A stretch of DNA of 64,000 nucleotides from Norana najaformis (taxonomy: Eukaryota; Annelida; Clitellata; Crassiclitellata; Hormogastridae): assembly GCA_964023275.1 (NCBI GenBank), contig OZ029914.1, positions 11,638,341-11,702,340 on the forward strand. Direction: 5' to 3'. The notes below the pieces were generated by a model. It saw only the letters and a list, made by a program, of their open reading frames with translations, had not been told where the DNA came from and ran no database searches. The translations under genes were made by a program, and so were the position numbers. Positions 23,761-34,695 of the stretch are shown here, in pieces (position 1 is the stretch's first letter; every line of letters starts with the position of its first letter).

Positions 23761-25149
23761 GCGTCTGTTACAAGAACAGCGCTTTAACCAATCGGCTACC
23801 GTATCCCACAAACTGGACTCTGAATTCTAGGCTCTTCCATGATGGGTTCCCAATACAGGGGTCTAAGCATGACTGACATTTCCACCAACTGGTCAATGGT
23901 CGCAGGTTCGTGACTTGGTCTGCAATTTAAGTAGACTAATTTTCATAGTACAGTCAAGACACTCTTGGTAGGTAGGCCTATTTTATTCTCGTAGACTAGC
24001 ACACTTGACTGAATATCTCTATTCTTTTATATTCGATTAAGTAATATGTCAAAACCAAAAATTATCTGACAGCGGCTTTTTTACTAGAAAAACAACTTAA
24101 GACAGTGTGGCTAAATAATATTGAAACTGAACTGCCGCCATTGGGTACAGAAGGCAAATCGTTATGCTACAAGAAGCTTTACATATCGTAAAAATCCCGA
24201 ATACGTTATTTGCAATATGCCACCGTGCGTGAGAAAACGCTCTCAAAGTCGGAAAAGTAAATTTTCGAGAAACACGCTCAGAAATCAAGTAGGCATAAAA
24301 TGTGTCACAATGTCAAAACGATTGTTGTGTTCGGTGTCCGAGCTTACTGTGAGTTTCCGTACATGAATATTTTTAGTTTCAATTTCATTACGATGCCCTG
24401 CAACGAAACTTAATTTCGTATGTTTCTTGGTGCCCCAAATTTAAGTCGTGTACATCGACAATTATGCAATGAACAGGTCACGTTATTATATTTCTTAACC
24501 AGGTTTTTATGAAGATTTTATTTATTACAGCCTCCTGTGCGTATGAATACGCTCCAGTTTGCTAATTTAAAAAAAAATAAATATTCACGACTCATGTCCC
24601 AGCGACTTAGAGCTAGTCATAGTTATAGTAAACTTTAACTCGTGATTTTCTCAACAGTAGCCGCGAACATACCCATATCTTTAAAAATTGTAACTTTTTC
24701 ACTATTTTTGATAGAAACATGGGGGTTTCACGTAATTATTCAGCAATACCAGCCCGATGCAATGCTATATCAAACTCAGTTTTGAAATTTGCCCATTTCG
24801 TGAGGGTTTTCTCAGGCACGGTCACACATATGCGCGAAAGCCAACGCTCATGACTTCACCACTGCAACCGTGGTAAACGATGGGATGTACAGAAATTGAA
24901 TTACTTAAAGCGACACCTGACCCAAACATTCATGTCGAATCCGTTATAGATAAAAGATGCATTTTCTGCATTCATTCATTTGTTCATTCATGCCATTCGT
25001 TCCGTCAGTTCTTAAATTTCATGCAGATCTAATCTTTTTCAACTTTATTACCCACCGTAGCCTAAGTTCTGGGTTCTCTTACCTACATTCCTTGTGTTAA
25101 TATTAGTTGATAAGAAAACTTCACATAAGAAATACAAACTTATCGCTTA
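23761..25149. other. No gene seen
   Basis: Opposed ORFs at 24097-24366 overlap each other and show no domain. No shared repeat was recognised. Confidence 0.5.
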
Positions 25150-25480
25150 GGATTGCATGACATGTGTCAGATATTCGTGAAAATTACGCTAAAACTAGAA
25201 TTAATATAGCATCTGACGTGACAAGACTGTTAAAATGAAACGTTCTAGTCTAATTATGTTTTGAATGCCAAACAGACACTTTCTTGCATATATGTAAATC
25301 TATTTAGACTACGGGTTGACCCTAAACAAGTTTTAGTTAACGGAATGAAAGGAAATACCAGCTGAGTCTGGTCGAACTTTAGACTGTTCGCTTACAACTC
25401 AAGCCGCCATGACCCTGTGCACGGATTCATAGGCACCAGGATGCTTACAGCAATCGTAATCTTGAAAATTCCTCAAGCGC
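25150..25480 (+). repeat. Non-coding repeat unit U, copy 3
   Basis: Matches 22240-22560 closely (GATATTCGTGAAAATTACG, TAGCATCTGACGTGACAAGA, GCTTACA.CTCAAGCCGCCATGACCCTGTGCACGGATT). Confidence 0.8.
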
Positions 25481-25489
25481 TACATTAAA

Positions 25490-25583
25490 GCTCCTCCACC
25501 AGCTTATTCACAAGCGCTGCATCAAGTCACTGGTGTTTTCCAAAGATGCCATGTGAAGAACAGAATCCAGTCAAGTTACCAGA

Positions 25584-25660
<77 letters not shown>

Positions 25661-27110
25661 TGTGTGTAGTAGAGGCGCTATTACGGTTGGTTGTGTTTAG
25701 GTTGAGAGAAATGGAAAGGCGGAGGGTTGGATGGGTCAGGGTAAGATTTCTAAAAATGGTGGGACTTTAGTTTTGAATGAAACGCCTGTGAAGTAATAAA
25801 AAGAGGAGCCAGAGACAAATGATGGTGGGTGAACGAAAGAGGAACAGAGGAACGGGTAATTGAGAGAGATCGTTTCAAAGTTGAGGTGGTGTGCTATATG
25901 GATCGGTTAGAGAACTTGAGTTGTTACTCTAGACGGGCAAGTGCGAGCTGAGAGGATGAATGGGACGAGCGGGGGGTGATTTGGTGGTAAAGAGTTTGCG
26001 AAGATAACTTGGTTTGGAGCATTACCGAGAGTTATAGGTTACAAAAAGATCTTTAAAATGAATGCATTCGAGAAATGTCAGCCAATGGTGTGATAGGACT
26101 GATATGGTGATGCTTGAGTGTTCTGGTGAGAGCTCGCGCGAATGAATTTTCGATGAGTTGAAGACGTTGAATATGAGTGGATTCAAGGTTAAAAGAGAAA
26201 GGGAATTACAGTAGTCAAGCTTGCAATGTGCTATAAAGGTAGCGATGGTAGAGACAGTTTGAAATCGAGCATAGATCGAATATGGCAAAGATCACGAATG
26301 TGATTGAAACAGGTGCGCAAGATGTGATATAATTTGAAATCGTGAGATGTGGGTCAAATTTTGATATCAAATTGCGAACAGTCGGATAAGACGTGGAAGT
26401 GAGAGTGGAGAAATTAGTTGATATTGGTGGATGGAAGAGCCAGGGATTTTCTTAATCTGATATGGTATACCTAGAACAATGAATTCAGCTTTGACAAGGT
26501 TGAGGTAAAAGAAGTTAGAGGACATCCTTTTAGAGATTTGGCTGACATCATAAAGCAAGTGAGGAACGTGGAGAGACGAATATGCAGAGTTGAGTGTCAT
26601 CAGCATAAAGAAAAGGATCTACTGAAATGGATTCTCTGAGACGGCTCACAAACTCGTAGAGCACAAACTGAAGAGAAATTGCTCCAGGACGGAACCTCGA
26701 AGACACCACAAGAAAGTGGGAGAGTTGCGAGTAATAACTTGCAGTTTATAAAGAAAAGGAGCGGCATGACAAGTAAAAACCAAAACCAAAGAATGGCAGT
26801 ATCACAGATGTCAAACCAGAGAGATGATCGTTGAAAAAGTAAGTCATGATCGATGGTGTCAAAAGCAGCAAAGATGTCCAGCAGACAGTAGCAAGAGACT
26901 TGCTGATGACTAATGGCAGATACTAGTTTATTGTGCAGAGAGACAAGCAGAGCTTCAGTGGATTGGTGTTAAGTGAATCCAGATTTATAGGGAATGAGAA
27001 GCGAGTAAGAAAAAATGTAATCTTTCATTCAGGCAAGGACAATACGTTCAGTTAGCTTAGGTAATAAATTAAGATTGGAGACAGGACAACATTTAGAAAG
27101 GTCTTCTGAA
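25490..27110 (-). pseudogene. CR1/L2-type LINE L-a, copy 2
   Basis: Longest L-a copy. On the minus strand, reading 27060 downwards, it passes through RT. A decayed FADDTQL block is seen as MLMTLNSAYSS near 26606, followed by MSSNFFYLNLVKAEFIVLG near 26530. The end is IATFIAHCKLDYCNSLSLL and SVLSHHWLTF with HFKDLFVTY at 26288-26022. This is the typical CR1/L2 order. It carries a (GA)n tract at 25590-25658 and many lesions. Confidence 0.8.
25590..25658. repeat. (GA)n microsatellite
   Basis: GA repeats ending in a short GTGTGTGT run at 25658-25666. The sister LINE copy near 22700 has only a few GA units. Confidence 0.95.
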
Positions 27111-27200
27111 GCAAAATTTTGAATTCTTTGAACGCAGACCTAACTCTTTTCCCAATTAACCAGCTGCAATCGACACGGATTAAGCGCGTTTGCATTGGAA
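27111..27200 (+). pseudogene. Start of LINE L-b joined to L-a, truncated copy
   Basis: CTAACTCTTTTCCCAATTAA, CAGCTGCAATC match the beginnings of the L-b fragments at 12945-12990 and 57690-57735. The L-b sequence then stops. Confidence 0.5.
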
Positions 27201-27429
27201 GTTTCCGTGAAATCATGTTGATACGAGTCATCGGGTTGCTTAGTTGTTTATGACTTGCTGGCGACGCTGTGTATGCAAGCGGGCTGACATCAACAGTGAA
27301 TCTCCCTGACGTATAATTTATCACGAGGGCGCTCGCGTGGTACAACATCAAGCATACGTTGTGATGAGTCGGTAGGATTTTGAAAAAAGTACGCTTGCGT
27401 TATAGCGTGAGGACCGGTCTAAACCAGTC

Positions 27430-29280
27430 TGAACGGGTGTGCATTTTTTTATGGGAAACAGCCTATAAAAGGCGGTCGCAATGGCTTTTTTGTTTAGAGA
27501 GTGCGAAAATTTTGTAAGACTGGTCTGTCGTGTGCACAGCATATAGTTTGAGCGAGGCTACAAATGTCTTCGATAAATTCGTGTATTTAGAGTTGTGCAT
27601 TTAAAGTACTGTTATGATTGAACTGTTCGCTTTCCTAATTATAATTACGGAAATCAACGACTGCGTGACTATTATCGAGTTAACATTCTGCCACGAATCG
27701 GGCAAGCCAACCGTTCGAAGTCCGATCATAGACAACTTCGAAAGGTCATCAACATAACAGTATATCTGGTGATCTGGGAATTCGGATTCTTATGTGTCCG
27801 GGTCACAGAGACCGGTGAACGAAGATTCAACGGAAGAATCCAACGCTGGTAGCGATTTCAGCAAACGGAGCGATCGAAGGACTGATATTTCGAAATTCAA
27901 CAACTACGGTGGAGTATAACGGCCAATTTTTTTCAGAACACAAGTTCGGTCGGTGATCATCGATTCGGTCAGAGACAACGGAAGATCCCGTCGTCGATAA
28001 CAAGAAGAACATACGCGGAAGAAGGCAATGTCAACTTGGAGCAGCCGATAAAAAGAAAATCTGCGCGGAAGACAAGATAGGTGAAAATACGCCTACTGCA
28101 TTTTACGAATGTTTTAAGAAATTATCAAATGCACTGAAGTGTTTGTTTTAAGAAATTATCAAATGCACTGAAGTGTTTTTCTGCGTACAGTGTAGAGAAT
28201 TGAGTTTGCTGAGGCTGCAAAACTATGGTCCTTAAAAATTTCTTAAGTAAAGCCGGATCCAGAGGTCAATGCAGCTAAGCCCCTTTGATATTTTGGGAAT
28301 CACATGTCACTGATTTTTCACAAATGAACTGCTTTTGGACGAGTTTTGCTAAACTAAGCCATTCCATCTTAACTAATGGGACCAATAGTTTCGAAGGCCA
28401 ATGGAACGAAGCGATAAGTGACATGATGCTATCACACTTAGACACTTTTCTTTGGTCTGCAATCTAGCAAACAGCCTGTTCATCGCCTCTTGAAAGACAT
28501 GACTCTGCCAGATCGTCTGTGACTGTTACAACCCAGCAAGGCACCTTCCTACCTCTCAATGAGTCGAATAAGCGGCGGTCCCAAGCATACCGTTTGTGAG
28601 CTAGGGTTGCTTCTGTGTAAGCTGTCTCTGACGTAGAAGACCAGGCAGTTAGGGCAAATGCCAGAACATCTGACGCACGTTATACGTTAGCAGGATGGAA
28701 AGATATACAGGTATATCGTCGCTGTACCTGCATCTGAAGCGTATAAGGCAGGAAATGCCAGCAAGGATAAGCGACGAATTCCGTGGCTGCCATCACTTCT
28801 TGTAAGAGAGGCTTATTCCCAACTATCGAGTATCGACTGCCAAGTTGAGGATGTTAACCAGACCTTCATACTAGATCAGAACTGGTTTATCGAAAAATTG
28901 AGTGAGTATATAAATGTTTTGAGAAATCAAGGAAGTTGCGTGGCAAAATTAGGGCTTCCTATCTTCCAAGCGTGTAGCATCTAGAGGAAACTCTGAGTTG
29001 TGAGATTGCAATCTACCGAAAGAGTGCTACCCGTAGAAAGCGAGACCCCCAAAGGGATGCATTCTCAAAAGTGTTGGCTATGAAGTGATATAAAGAAGAA
29101 TGAAGTCTAAATTATGGATATGTCATAATACCTCGTACTTAAACCTACTGTAGTTCAGTTCTAATCCCTCTTCTTTTACCTCCTTAATGATCCTTCGGGA
29201 CTTAGATAAAGAGTCTGGAGAAATAAAATGTCTGGGTTTTGCTAAATCTCGTCCAATTTCGACAGAGAGAAAGTGCTGCC
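27430..29280 (+). repeat. Duplicated block D, copy 2
   Basis: Colinear with 13350-15125. Contains an internal direct repeat at about 28108-28175 (TTTTAAGAAATTATCAAATG twice, with CACTGAAGTGTTT). Minus-strand 28560-28700 corresponds to the LINE segment read at 58130-58270. No intact coding frame. Confidence 0.8.
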
Positions 29281-29436
29281 GAAGGTGACGGCATTAAAAC
29301 GTTGCATCGCAACTTGTTGGCGAAACAACAGATGGCACGTTTTTCTTGTGTCCGTAGATACTAGCAATACAGAATGCAGAAGCTCCATGATAAAAAGTAA
29401 GTCCAGCGTTGTTAATAGGGTCCAGATTTTACTACT
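29281..29436. other. No gene seen
   Basis: Short unassigned stretch between block D and AT-rich triplet DNA. Confidence 0.4.
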
Positions 29437-29764
29437 ACTAATGCAACTACTACTACTACTACTACAACTATTACTACTACATTTGTTATTATTATGATTG
29501 TTAATATAACAATTATTATTATTATTATTAATTATAATTGTTACGTTAATTATAACTGCTACTATTATGATTATTAAGTTAATATTAATATAATGATATT
29601 AATATAGTAAATTATTATGGCTATATTAATAATCATTATAACAATGTCATAATAATCATAATATTAGCAGTAATAACAGTAAGAGTACTTGCAATAGTAG
29701 TAGTAGTAATAACAATTATAATGATGAAAATGAAATTAATGATATAATTATTGGTTTGTTGTTG

Positions 29765-29797
<33 letters not shown>

Positions 29798-29800
29798 TAG
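29437..29800. repeat. AT-rich triplet DNA (ACT/ATT/AAT)
   Basis: ACT triplets at 29437-29480, degenerate ATT/AAT with many short palindromes to 29760, and (ATT)n at 29768-29797. Confidence 0.9.
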
Positions 29801-29959
29801 AGCTGGTGTATTTTGACAAGGTTTCATACGAAGGAGCCCCAAAACCGAGGCGAAGTGAGGTCAAAACTAGGGCAGTACTGTGACAGGATAAAAAGGTAGC
29901 TTATTTTGGATAGGATATAGTTGAGACGAATTCCGAATAGTAAGTCAGCAACCTTTCAC

Positions 29960-30140
29960 CTAGAACAGTTTTGTGTTTGCTTTGATCAGAGAAAAGCAGT
30001 TAGGTGACCCAGTAATTAGTTATTAATAGTTGGGGAGCGCATAATTCCAGTGGTTAGCGTGGTGGCCGGTCAACCGAGAAATCGGTAGGTTCAAATCCCC
30101 CCAAAGGCAAAAAGACCTGTTTAAGTAGCTTACAAAAGCG
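29960..30140 (+). mobile_element. SINE family 1, copy 3 (truncated)
   Basis: A partial leader (AGAGAAAAGCAGTTAGGTGACC), an A-box-like TTCCAGTGGTTAGCG near 30045-30059 and a B-box-like AGGTTCAAATCC near 30087-30098. The body ends soon after. Confidence 0.7.
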
Positions 30141-30179
30141 CTGCACATATGAATAGCTAACTGATATGAGCAACAGCGG

Positions 30180-30700
30180 CTTAAGACAGTTTGAAAATGT
30201 ATGCTATACTAAGTCAAATGCAACAGTACGTATATGTGTGTAATGACAAACTGTTCCAAAAGAAAGGGCTAACAACGAGAAGGCTCGATAGGCTGGAGTT
30301 GAGGGGTGAAGCTCGAACCTGAATATAGCCGCGGGTAGCAGAGCGCTACAACCGCCGACTCGGTTGACTCGACACGGGAAAATAGAGCTTCCTGGTGTAG
30401 AACTCTGTGCTGGTGCAGTGCCAACAAGTGAAACATTTGATGCGCTCCGCAACAGGAAGCCAATGTAATGTTCTTGCGTACAATCTGATAGACGTTAGTG
30501 ATTCAGCTTGTTGGCTTTGGCTCGGCCAGTGCAGTTCAGGACAGACTGGAGCTGGCGCAACAGAGACTGTGTTTACCTGCAAAAACTGAATTGTAGTAAT
30601 CTAGGTGAGTCAGTATGAACGAGTGAACGAGGACTAATGCAGCGCAGAGTATATACAGTAATTGCACAGTTTGATCCGTTTCTAGCATAGACGATAGAAG
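30180..30700 (-). pseudogene. CR1/L2-type LINE C-terminal fragment (L-c)
   Basis: The minus strand contains LVHSFILTHLDYYNS-like sequence near 30640, ARTLHWLPVAERIKCFT at about 30485-30435 and AYRAFSLLALSFGTVCH near 30270-30230. These are the DYCNS, LHWLPV..RI.FK and RAFS..AP..WN.LP landmarks of CR1/L2 ORF2. Frameshifts are present. Related fragments lie at 50440-50700 and 62610-62700. Confidence 0.75.
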
Positions 30701-30916
30701 CAGGACCTGCAAAGGAAGTTCATGTGACTAGCCATCGATAGTTCTAAGTCCAGAGGTAATATCAAGGAGCTGATTCCGAACAGGATTCGCTATTTTACCT
30801 AATATTCGGCAAAGATGGCTTTTGAGCCGGCTCTTGCGGAAGGCCTCACCCGTTCACTACAAAGGCATGTATGTATCAGTGTAATATTATGAAATTTGTA
30901 CTTATCTGTGTTGATA

Positions 30917-30925
30917 TTTATATAA
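30917..30925 (+). promoter_or_regulatory. TATA-like element upstream of the Ig-domain gene
   Basis: TTTATATAA lies about 100 bp before the ATG at 31025. Spacing is plausible for a TATA promoter with a short 5' UTR, but in AT-rich DNA this can arise by chance. Confidence 0.3.
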
Positions 30926-31024
30926 CACCCTTGAGGACCTCGCAGAAAGCTTAAATGTAGTAGATTATGCCGAATTTTTGTGTAGTTTCCGTCACACAAA
31001 TGAGTCTCAACAGTGCTTTCAACG

Positions 31025-31707
31025 ATGGGGCATGCTCTAATACTTCTGGTTGTTGGCCTAATACTGAACGTCTTCCATAAATATGGTAAGTTAAATATGG
31101 TAAGCGTTTAATGACTTAAGATATCAATTTTAAGTTCATATAATCTTACATGTTTTTGTATTATGTATTGCCTCTGAAATTGTAAATAAGGAACTGTTCT
31201 CGATAGACCGATGACCACTTGGCTGAAACACAGATATAGGCCACTAAATCAGTTGTTAGGATCACAAACAGTAAACTGCATGACAAAGCGGAAAGCCACG
31301 ATCATTTAATGTGTATGTGAGATTTTAATTTCATAGAAAAATAATGGGATGATTTGAAGAATTACGTGAAAGAAATTATTGAATTAATTTTAATTATGGA
31401 ATTCCAGGTGCAGAGTTGAACGTGATTCCTCGCGACACTGAAGTGATGGTTAACGAACTGACTTACATGAACTGTTCGACGTCTCTTGAAGCAGAGAAAG
31501 TCCAATGGCGTCATGACAACAATTACGTTTACGCCGGAAGAAATATACTAGAGCCCTACAATGTCAGGTTTATGGTTGAAATAAACTCATCTACAGGAAC
31601 AAGCAATTTAGTTATTCGATTAGTCCAACCATCAGATGCCGGACAATACGAATGCTTAGAGGATGAAGGGTTTGGAGAACGAAAATCGGCTCAGCTAATA
31701 GTGCTAG
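31025..31707 (+). CDS. Secreted or membrane Ig-superfamily protein, first two exons (partial)
   Basis: Exon 1 (31025-31085) begins at ATG and encodes MGHALILLVVGLILNVF plus HKY, a hydrophobic signal peptide. It ends in phase 1 at a GTAAGT donor. Exon 2 (31408-31707) follows a TTCCAG acceptor and is exactly 300 nt, phase 1 to phase 1, ending at a GTATGT donor. It encodes one Ig domain with the first Cys (LTYMNC), Trp 11 residues later (VQWRHD), the D.G.Y.C motif (DAGQYEC) 60 residues after the first Cys, and a G-strand ending SAQLIVLG. Symmetric phase-1 exons are the hallmark of shuffled Ig domains. The rest of the gene would lie downstream, possibly past the N gap; no further exon is recognised. 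The family (FREP-like, hemolin-like, adhesion) cannot be told. The ATG is chosen because it alone gives a signal peptide in frame with the spliced Ig exon. Confidence 0.75.
31086..31407 (+). other. Intron 1 of the Ig-domain gene
   Basis: GTAAGT donor to TTCCAG acceptor, 322 bp, AT-rich, phase 1. Confidence 0.7.
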
Positions 31708-32014
31708 GTATGTTTGCTTTTACCACTTTTCAAATTCTGAACGTATTGTCTGGAAAGACTTGACATCAAGGTGTCATGACACTCCCATACTTGAACTATC
31801 TACAGTCATAACTCTATCAGAACTGCCCGCCTCCTGAAAGTTTTGTCCAGTTATTTCAAAAGTCACAGTAGTCTGGTTGTATACTGCAAGTGGAGTTCTT
31901 AAATACTGCTTCGATCTATGTGGACATTCTGCTTTTTCCAGAGACAAACAATATTTCGCCTTTTTTCCCAACTACAAATGCTGATTATGCCAAGACTATT
32001 AAATTCTTGCATTA
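31708..32014 (+). other. Probable intron 2 of the Ig-domain gene, running to the gap
   Basis: Starts at the GTATGT donor. No further exon was recognised before the N run. Confidence 0.5.
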
Positions 32015-32047
32015 NNNNNNNNNNNNNNNNNNNNNNNNNNNNNNNNN
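32015..32047. other. Assembly gap (33 N)
   Basis: Run of N in or just after the Ig gene's second intron. Confidence 1.
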
Positions 32048-32134
32048 TGCAACCGATTGTCTCTCGATGAGTGGACGTTCATCTCATATGTTGTGACTAG
32101 TTAACCGTCTTATATAGGAAGTCGGTGGTGTGTT

Positions 32135-32225
32135 CAAACGAGCCGTGTGCAACTGTGCATTGTGCAAAGGACTCGTGTGCAAAGAACCGTGTGCAAAAAA
32201 AGAGCCGTGTGCACTGTGCATAAGA
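32135..32225 (+). repeat. Degenerate GTGTGCAA-type minisatellite
   Basis: Repeated GAGCCGTGTGCA, GACTCGTGTGCAAA, GAACCGTGTGCAAA units. The Cys-rich start of the ORF over it is a by-product of these units. Confidence 0.85.
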
Positions 32226-33449
32226 GTTTATGAAAATTTATACCATGCTGATTACATAGTAAACTCTGATCCCCGTGAGCGACCTCTAATGCAGATCGAT
32301 CTGCTTCAAATTTTGCACAAAATGTTTATTACTAAAATGAAACCATTTGGGATGGTGAGAGTTAAATATTTCGAAAATGAGAAAATTATGGCCACTGTAG
32401 ATTCTACAAATGCAGGAATTAAAGAAGTCAAGTCTCAGAGGAAGATCCCCCACCACTCGCAGTACTTCACTAACAAGACAGAGATCAAAAGATAGGAATG
32501 GGAGAGCGATTAGCCAGACACCAGATTTGGGTAACATGCCCGCCGCCAAACTTGCCCGATCTCTGGTTTCTGGCTGCAGTCAAAATACACTTCTTATCCA
32601 TTTCTCCCAACGATTGATCTGGTCGTTCTTTACAAGTTTGACAGAGGATCGATGTTTGATGGTTTTGAAGAAGTCATGTGTTCCCATGGAATAGTGTTAA
32701 ATTTTACTTCCTAGGCATTCAGAATAATAGCCCGCAAACTTAATAACTTTATACAATATGGGCTGAGGCTCACCAACACATAGACTAAGACATAGACTGT
32801 GCTAATCAGACCATGAAGCAGATATATACAGAACATTTACCATTTTAGACTATTCATTGAAACACAGCAAGCCTTTAGAATCGACCGATATTGTGTGTAT
32901 GCACCCTTACCGATCCACAACGCGTGCTTTTGGCTTTCGCATTTGACAAGAATTTATGGGGCACGAACTGCCCAAAAATGGTACGGTATCTTTCACTGGG
33001 TATTGCAATGTGCGTAGGCCTCTTTACGCGTATTGCTTGAGACACTCGACGAAAAATATGCGGCCAAACTCGCTATGATTGCTAAGGAATATTTGTACAT
33101 TTGTACGCATTTTTAGCATCATTTGCTGCAAAAGACAAGACAATATACATACAATCCGGGTGAGATTTGCTTTGACCTTAGAATCAGTATAATATTAGAA
33201 CGTATTGTTTGATTCGCATCGGCTTATCTTATCTGATGTAATTAATTTCATTGTGAAGATTTGGATCCAGAGCTAATTTGAGTTGACTTGAGAAATGGTG
33301 TTTGGAAGCAATTACTATGGAACTCTGAGCCTTTTGCAACGTTAGCAACTTTCTCTTTCTCTTTTCTCATTTCGCAATCCATGGCTTATCCTAAGCATTC
33401 ACCCCACATTTGAGAAGTCATAAATAAGCACGATATAAAATTCTGATTA
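32226..33449. other. No gene recognised
   Basis: Plus-strand frames at 32226-32495 and 32410-32694 have ordinary composition but no domain I recognise, no splice context and no partner exon. The remainder to 33449 is AT-rich and featureless. Confidence 0.4.
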
Positions 33450-33459
33450 ATTACTATGA

Positions 33460-33567
33460 TGATTATGATGATGATGATGATGATAATAATGATAATAATA
33501 ATAATAATAAATAATAATAATTATAATAATAATAATAACAATAATAATAATAATAATAATAATAATA

Positions 33568-33607
<40 letters not shown>
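33460..33607. repeat. (GAT)n-(AAT)n-(ATT)n palindromic triplet tract
   Basis: GAT triplets, then AAT, then a switch near 33570 to ATT, so that the last ~70 bp form an inverted repeat. Confidence 0.95.
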
Positions 33608-33609
<2 letters not shown>

Positions 33610-34245
33610 GTAATTGCAGACTATGATATAGAATTTTAGTGTGAAAAAATTGAATATTGAAGGTAATCAAAGTTAGAAGTAAAACCTATAGGGTTCAGTT
33701 ACTAGACAGACTGTTGCCATATATATGTGTAATTTATAATCAGGTCTGAGAGATAAACGTATCATGCAACAACATGGGAGAAACAGTTAACCTCGAGTAA
33801 GATAGCCAGCCATGAGTGCTTGTGATAGCACGCATAGAGACGGTGGTTGGCTGAGGTTGATATCATGAGTGGAATGAACGAATCATGTAGAACATAAAGA
33901 GAGAGACAGTCAGAGACAGAGACAGAGACAGAGAGGCAAAGACAGACAGAGACAGACAGAGGATCAGGTCAAGAAGAAAGTAGGTCTTGCTTAAGTCAGC
34001 AATATTGCGCTGATTAGCGGTACAATCGCAAGGACTGATAGCCCATCTGTTTTCCGTTTCACGGAAAACACATTTGTTTAGTTTCGATTTTTGCCTCATT
34101 GTTCACACACTAGTCTTTAATCTAGCAAGAATGCCATCGCTCTCCGCTGTGCCGCTCGAATTCGTTTGCTTTAATTAAATTAATTGGAACAATTTATATT
34201 TGAACTAACATTCAACTGCCTATAATTATTCATTTCAACTCATTA
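33608..34245. other. No gene seen
   Basis: Includes GAGACAGA-type repeats at 33898-33962. It ends at the TTA target duplication of the next element (34243-34245). Confidence 0.5.
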
Positions 34246-34499
34246 CACTGGTCAACAAAGAAATCGTTACTGACTGGAAAAGGCCCTAATGTGTAGCATC
34301 TTGGTGTGCTGAACACGAATATAACCATAAAAATTTTTTATTGGCTCTCGTTTGGAAAATATTTCATATAGTTCATTTTTTATGTTTCACCATGTAAATT
34401 TATGCAGTAGGACTGCGACAATATCCTAAATAAGTCTAGAATGATGTAATATTCCACCTCATTGCATAATCCCATCATGGACACATCATGCACAGTTGA

Positions 34500-34580
34500 T
34501 TACGTCATTTTCTGATGCAATGTAAAACTACAGCCAGTCGGCTGCTGACGTAAGATGACGTCAGCAGTGTACTATATAAA
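34500..34580 (+). promoter_or_regulatory. Transposon promoter: three CRE-like sites and a TATA box
   Basis: CRE-like sites are TTACGTCA (34500-34507), TGACGTAA (34546-34553) and the consensus palindrome TGACGTCA (34556-34563). The last two lie in a 10-bp inverted repeat, CTGCTGACGT (34542-34551) with ACGTCAGCAG (34558-34567). TATATAAA follows at 34573-34580. Transcription would start near 34605-34610, leaving a 5' UTR of about 90 nt before the ATG at 34696. CREB/ATF binding is inferred from the consensus. Confidence 0.65.
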
Positions 34581-34695
34581 GCGAGTCGGAACGGTTGAGC
34601 ATTTACAATATTACAGACTTTGTGCGAGACAGTTTAAGTTACTGTTTTATAAAACTATTCTTACTTTATCCATTTAGATACAATACAGAACAGTA

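Noticed and set aside
25590-25658. Arg-Glu repeat ORF as a gene
   Set aside because: Created by the GA microsatellite inside a dead LINE copy.
32130-32694. Cys-rich ORF and overlapping Arg/Ser-rich ORF after the second gap
   Set aside because: The Cys-rich part is a GTGTGCAA minisatellite; the rest shows no domain or Ig-gene continuation.
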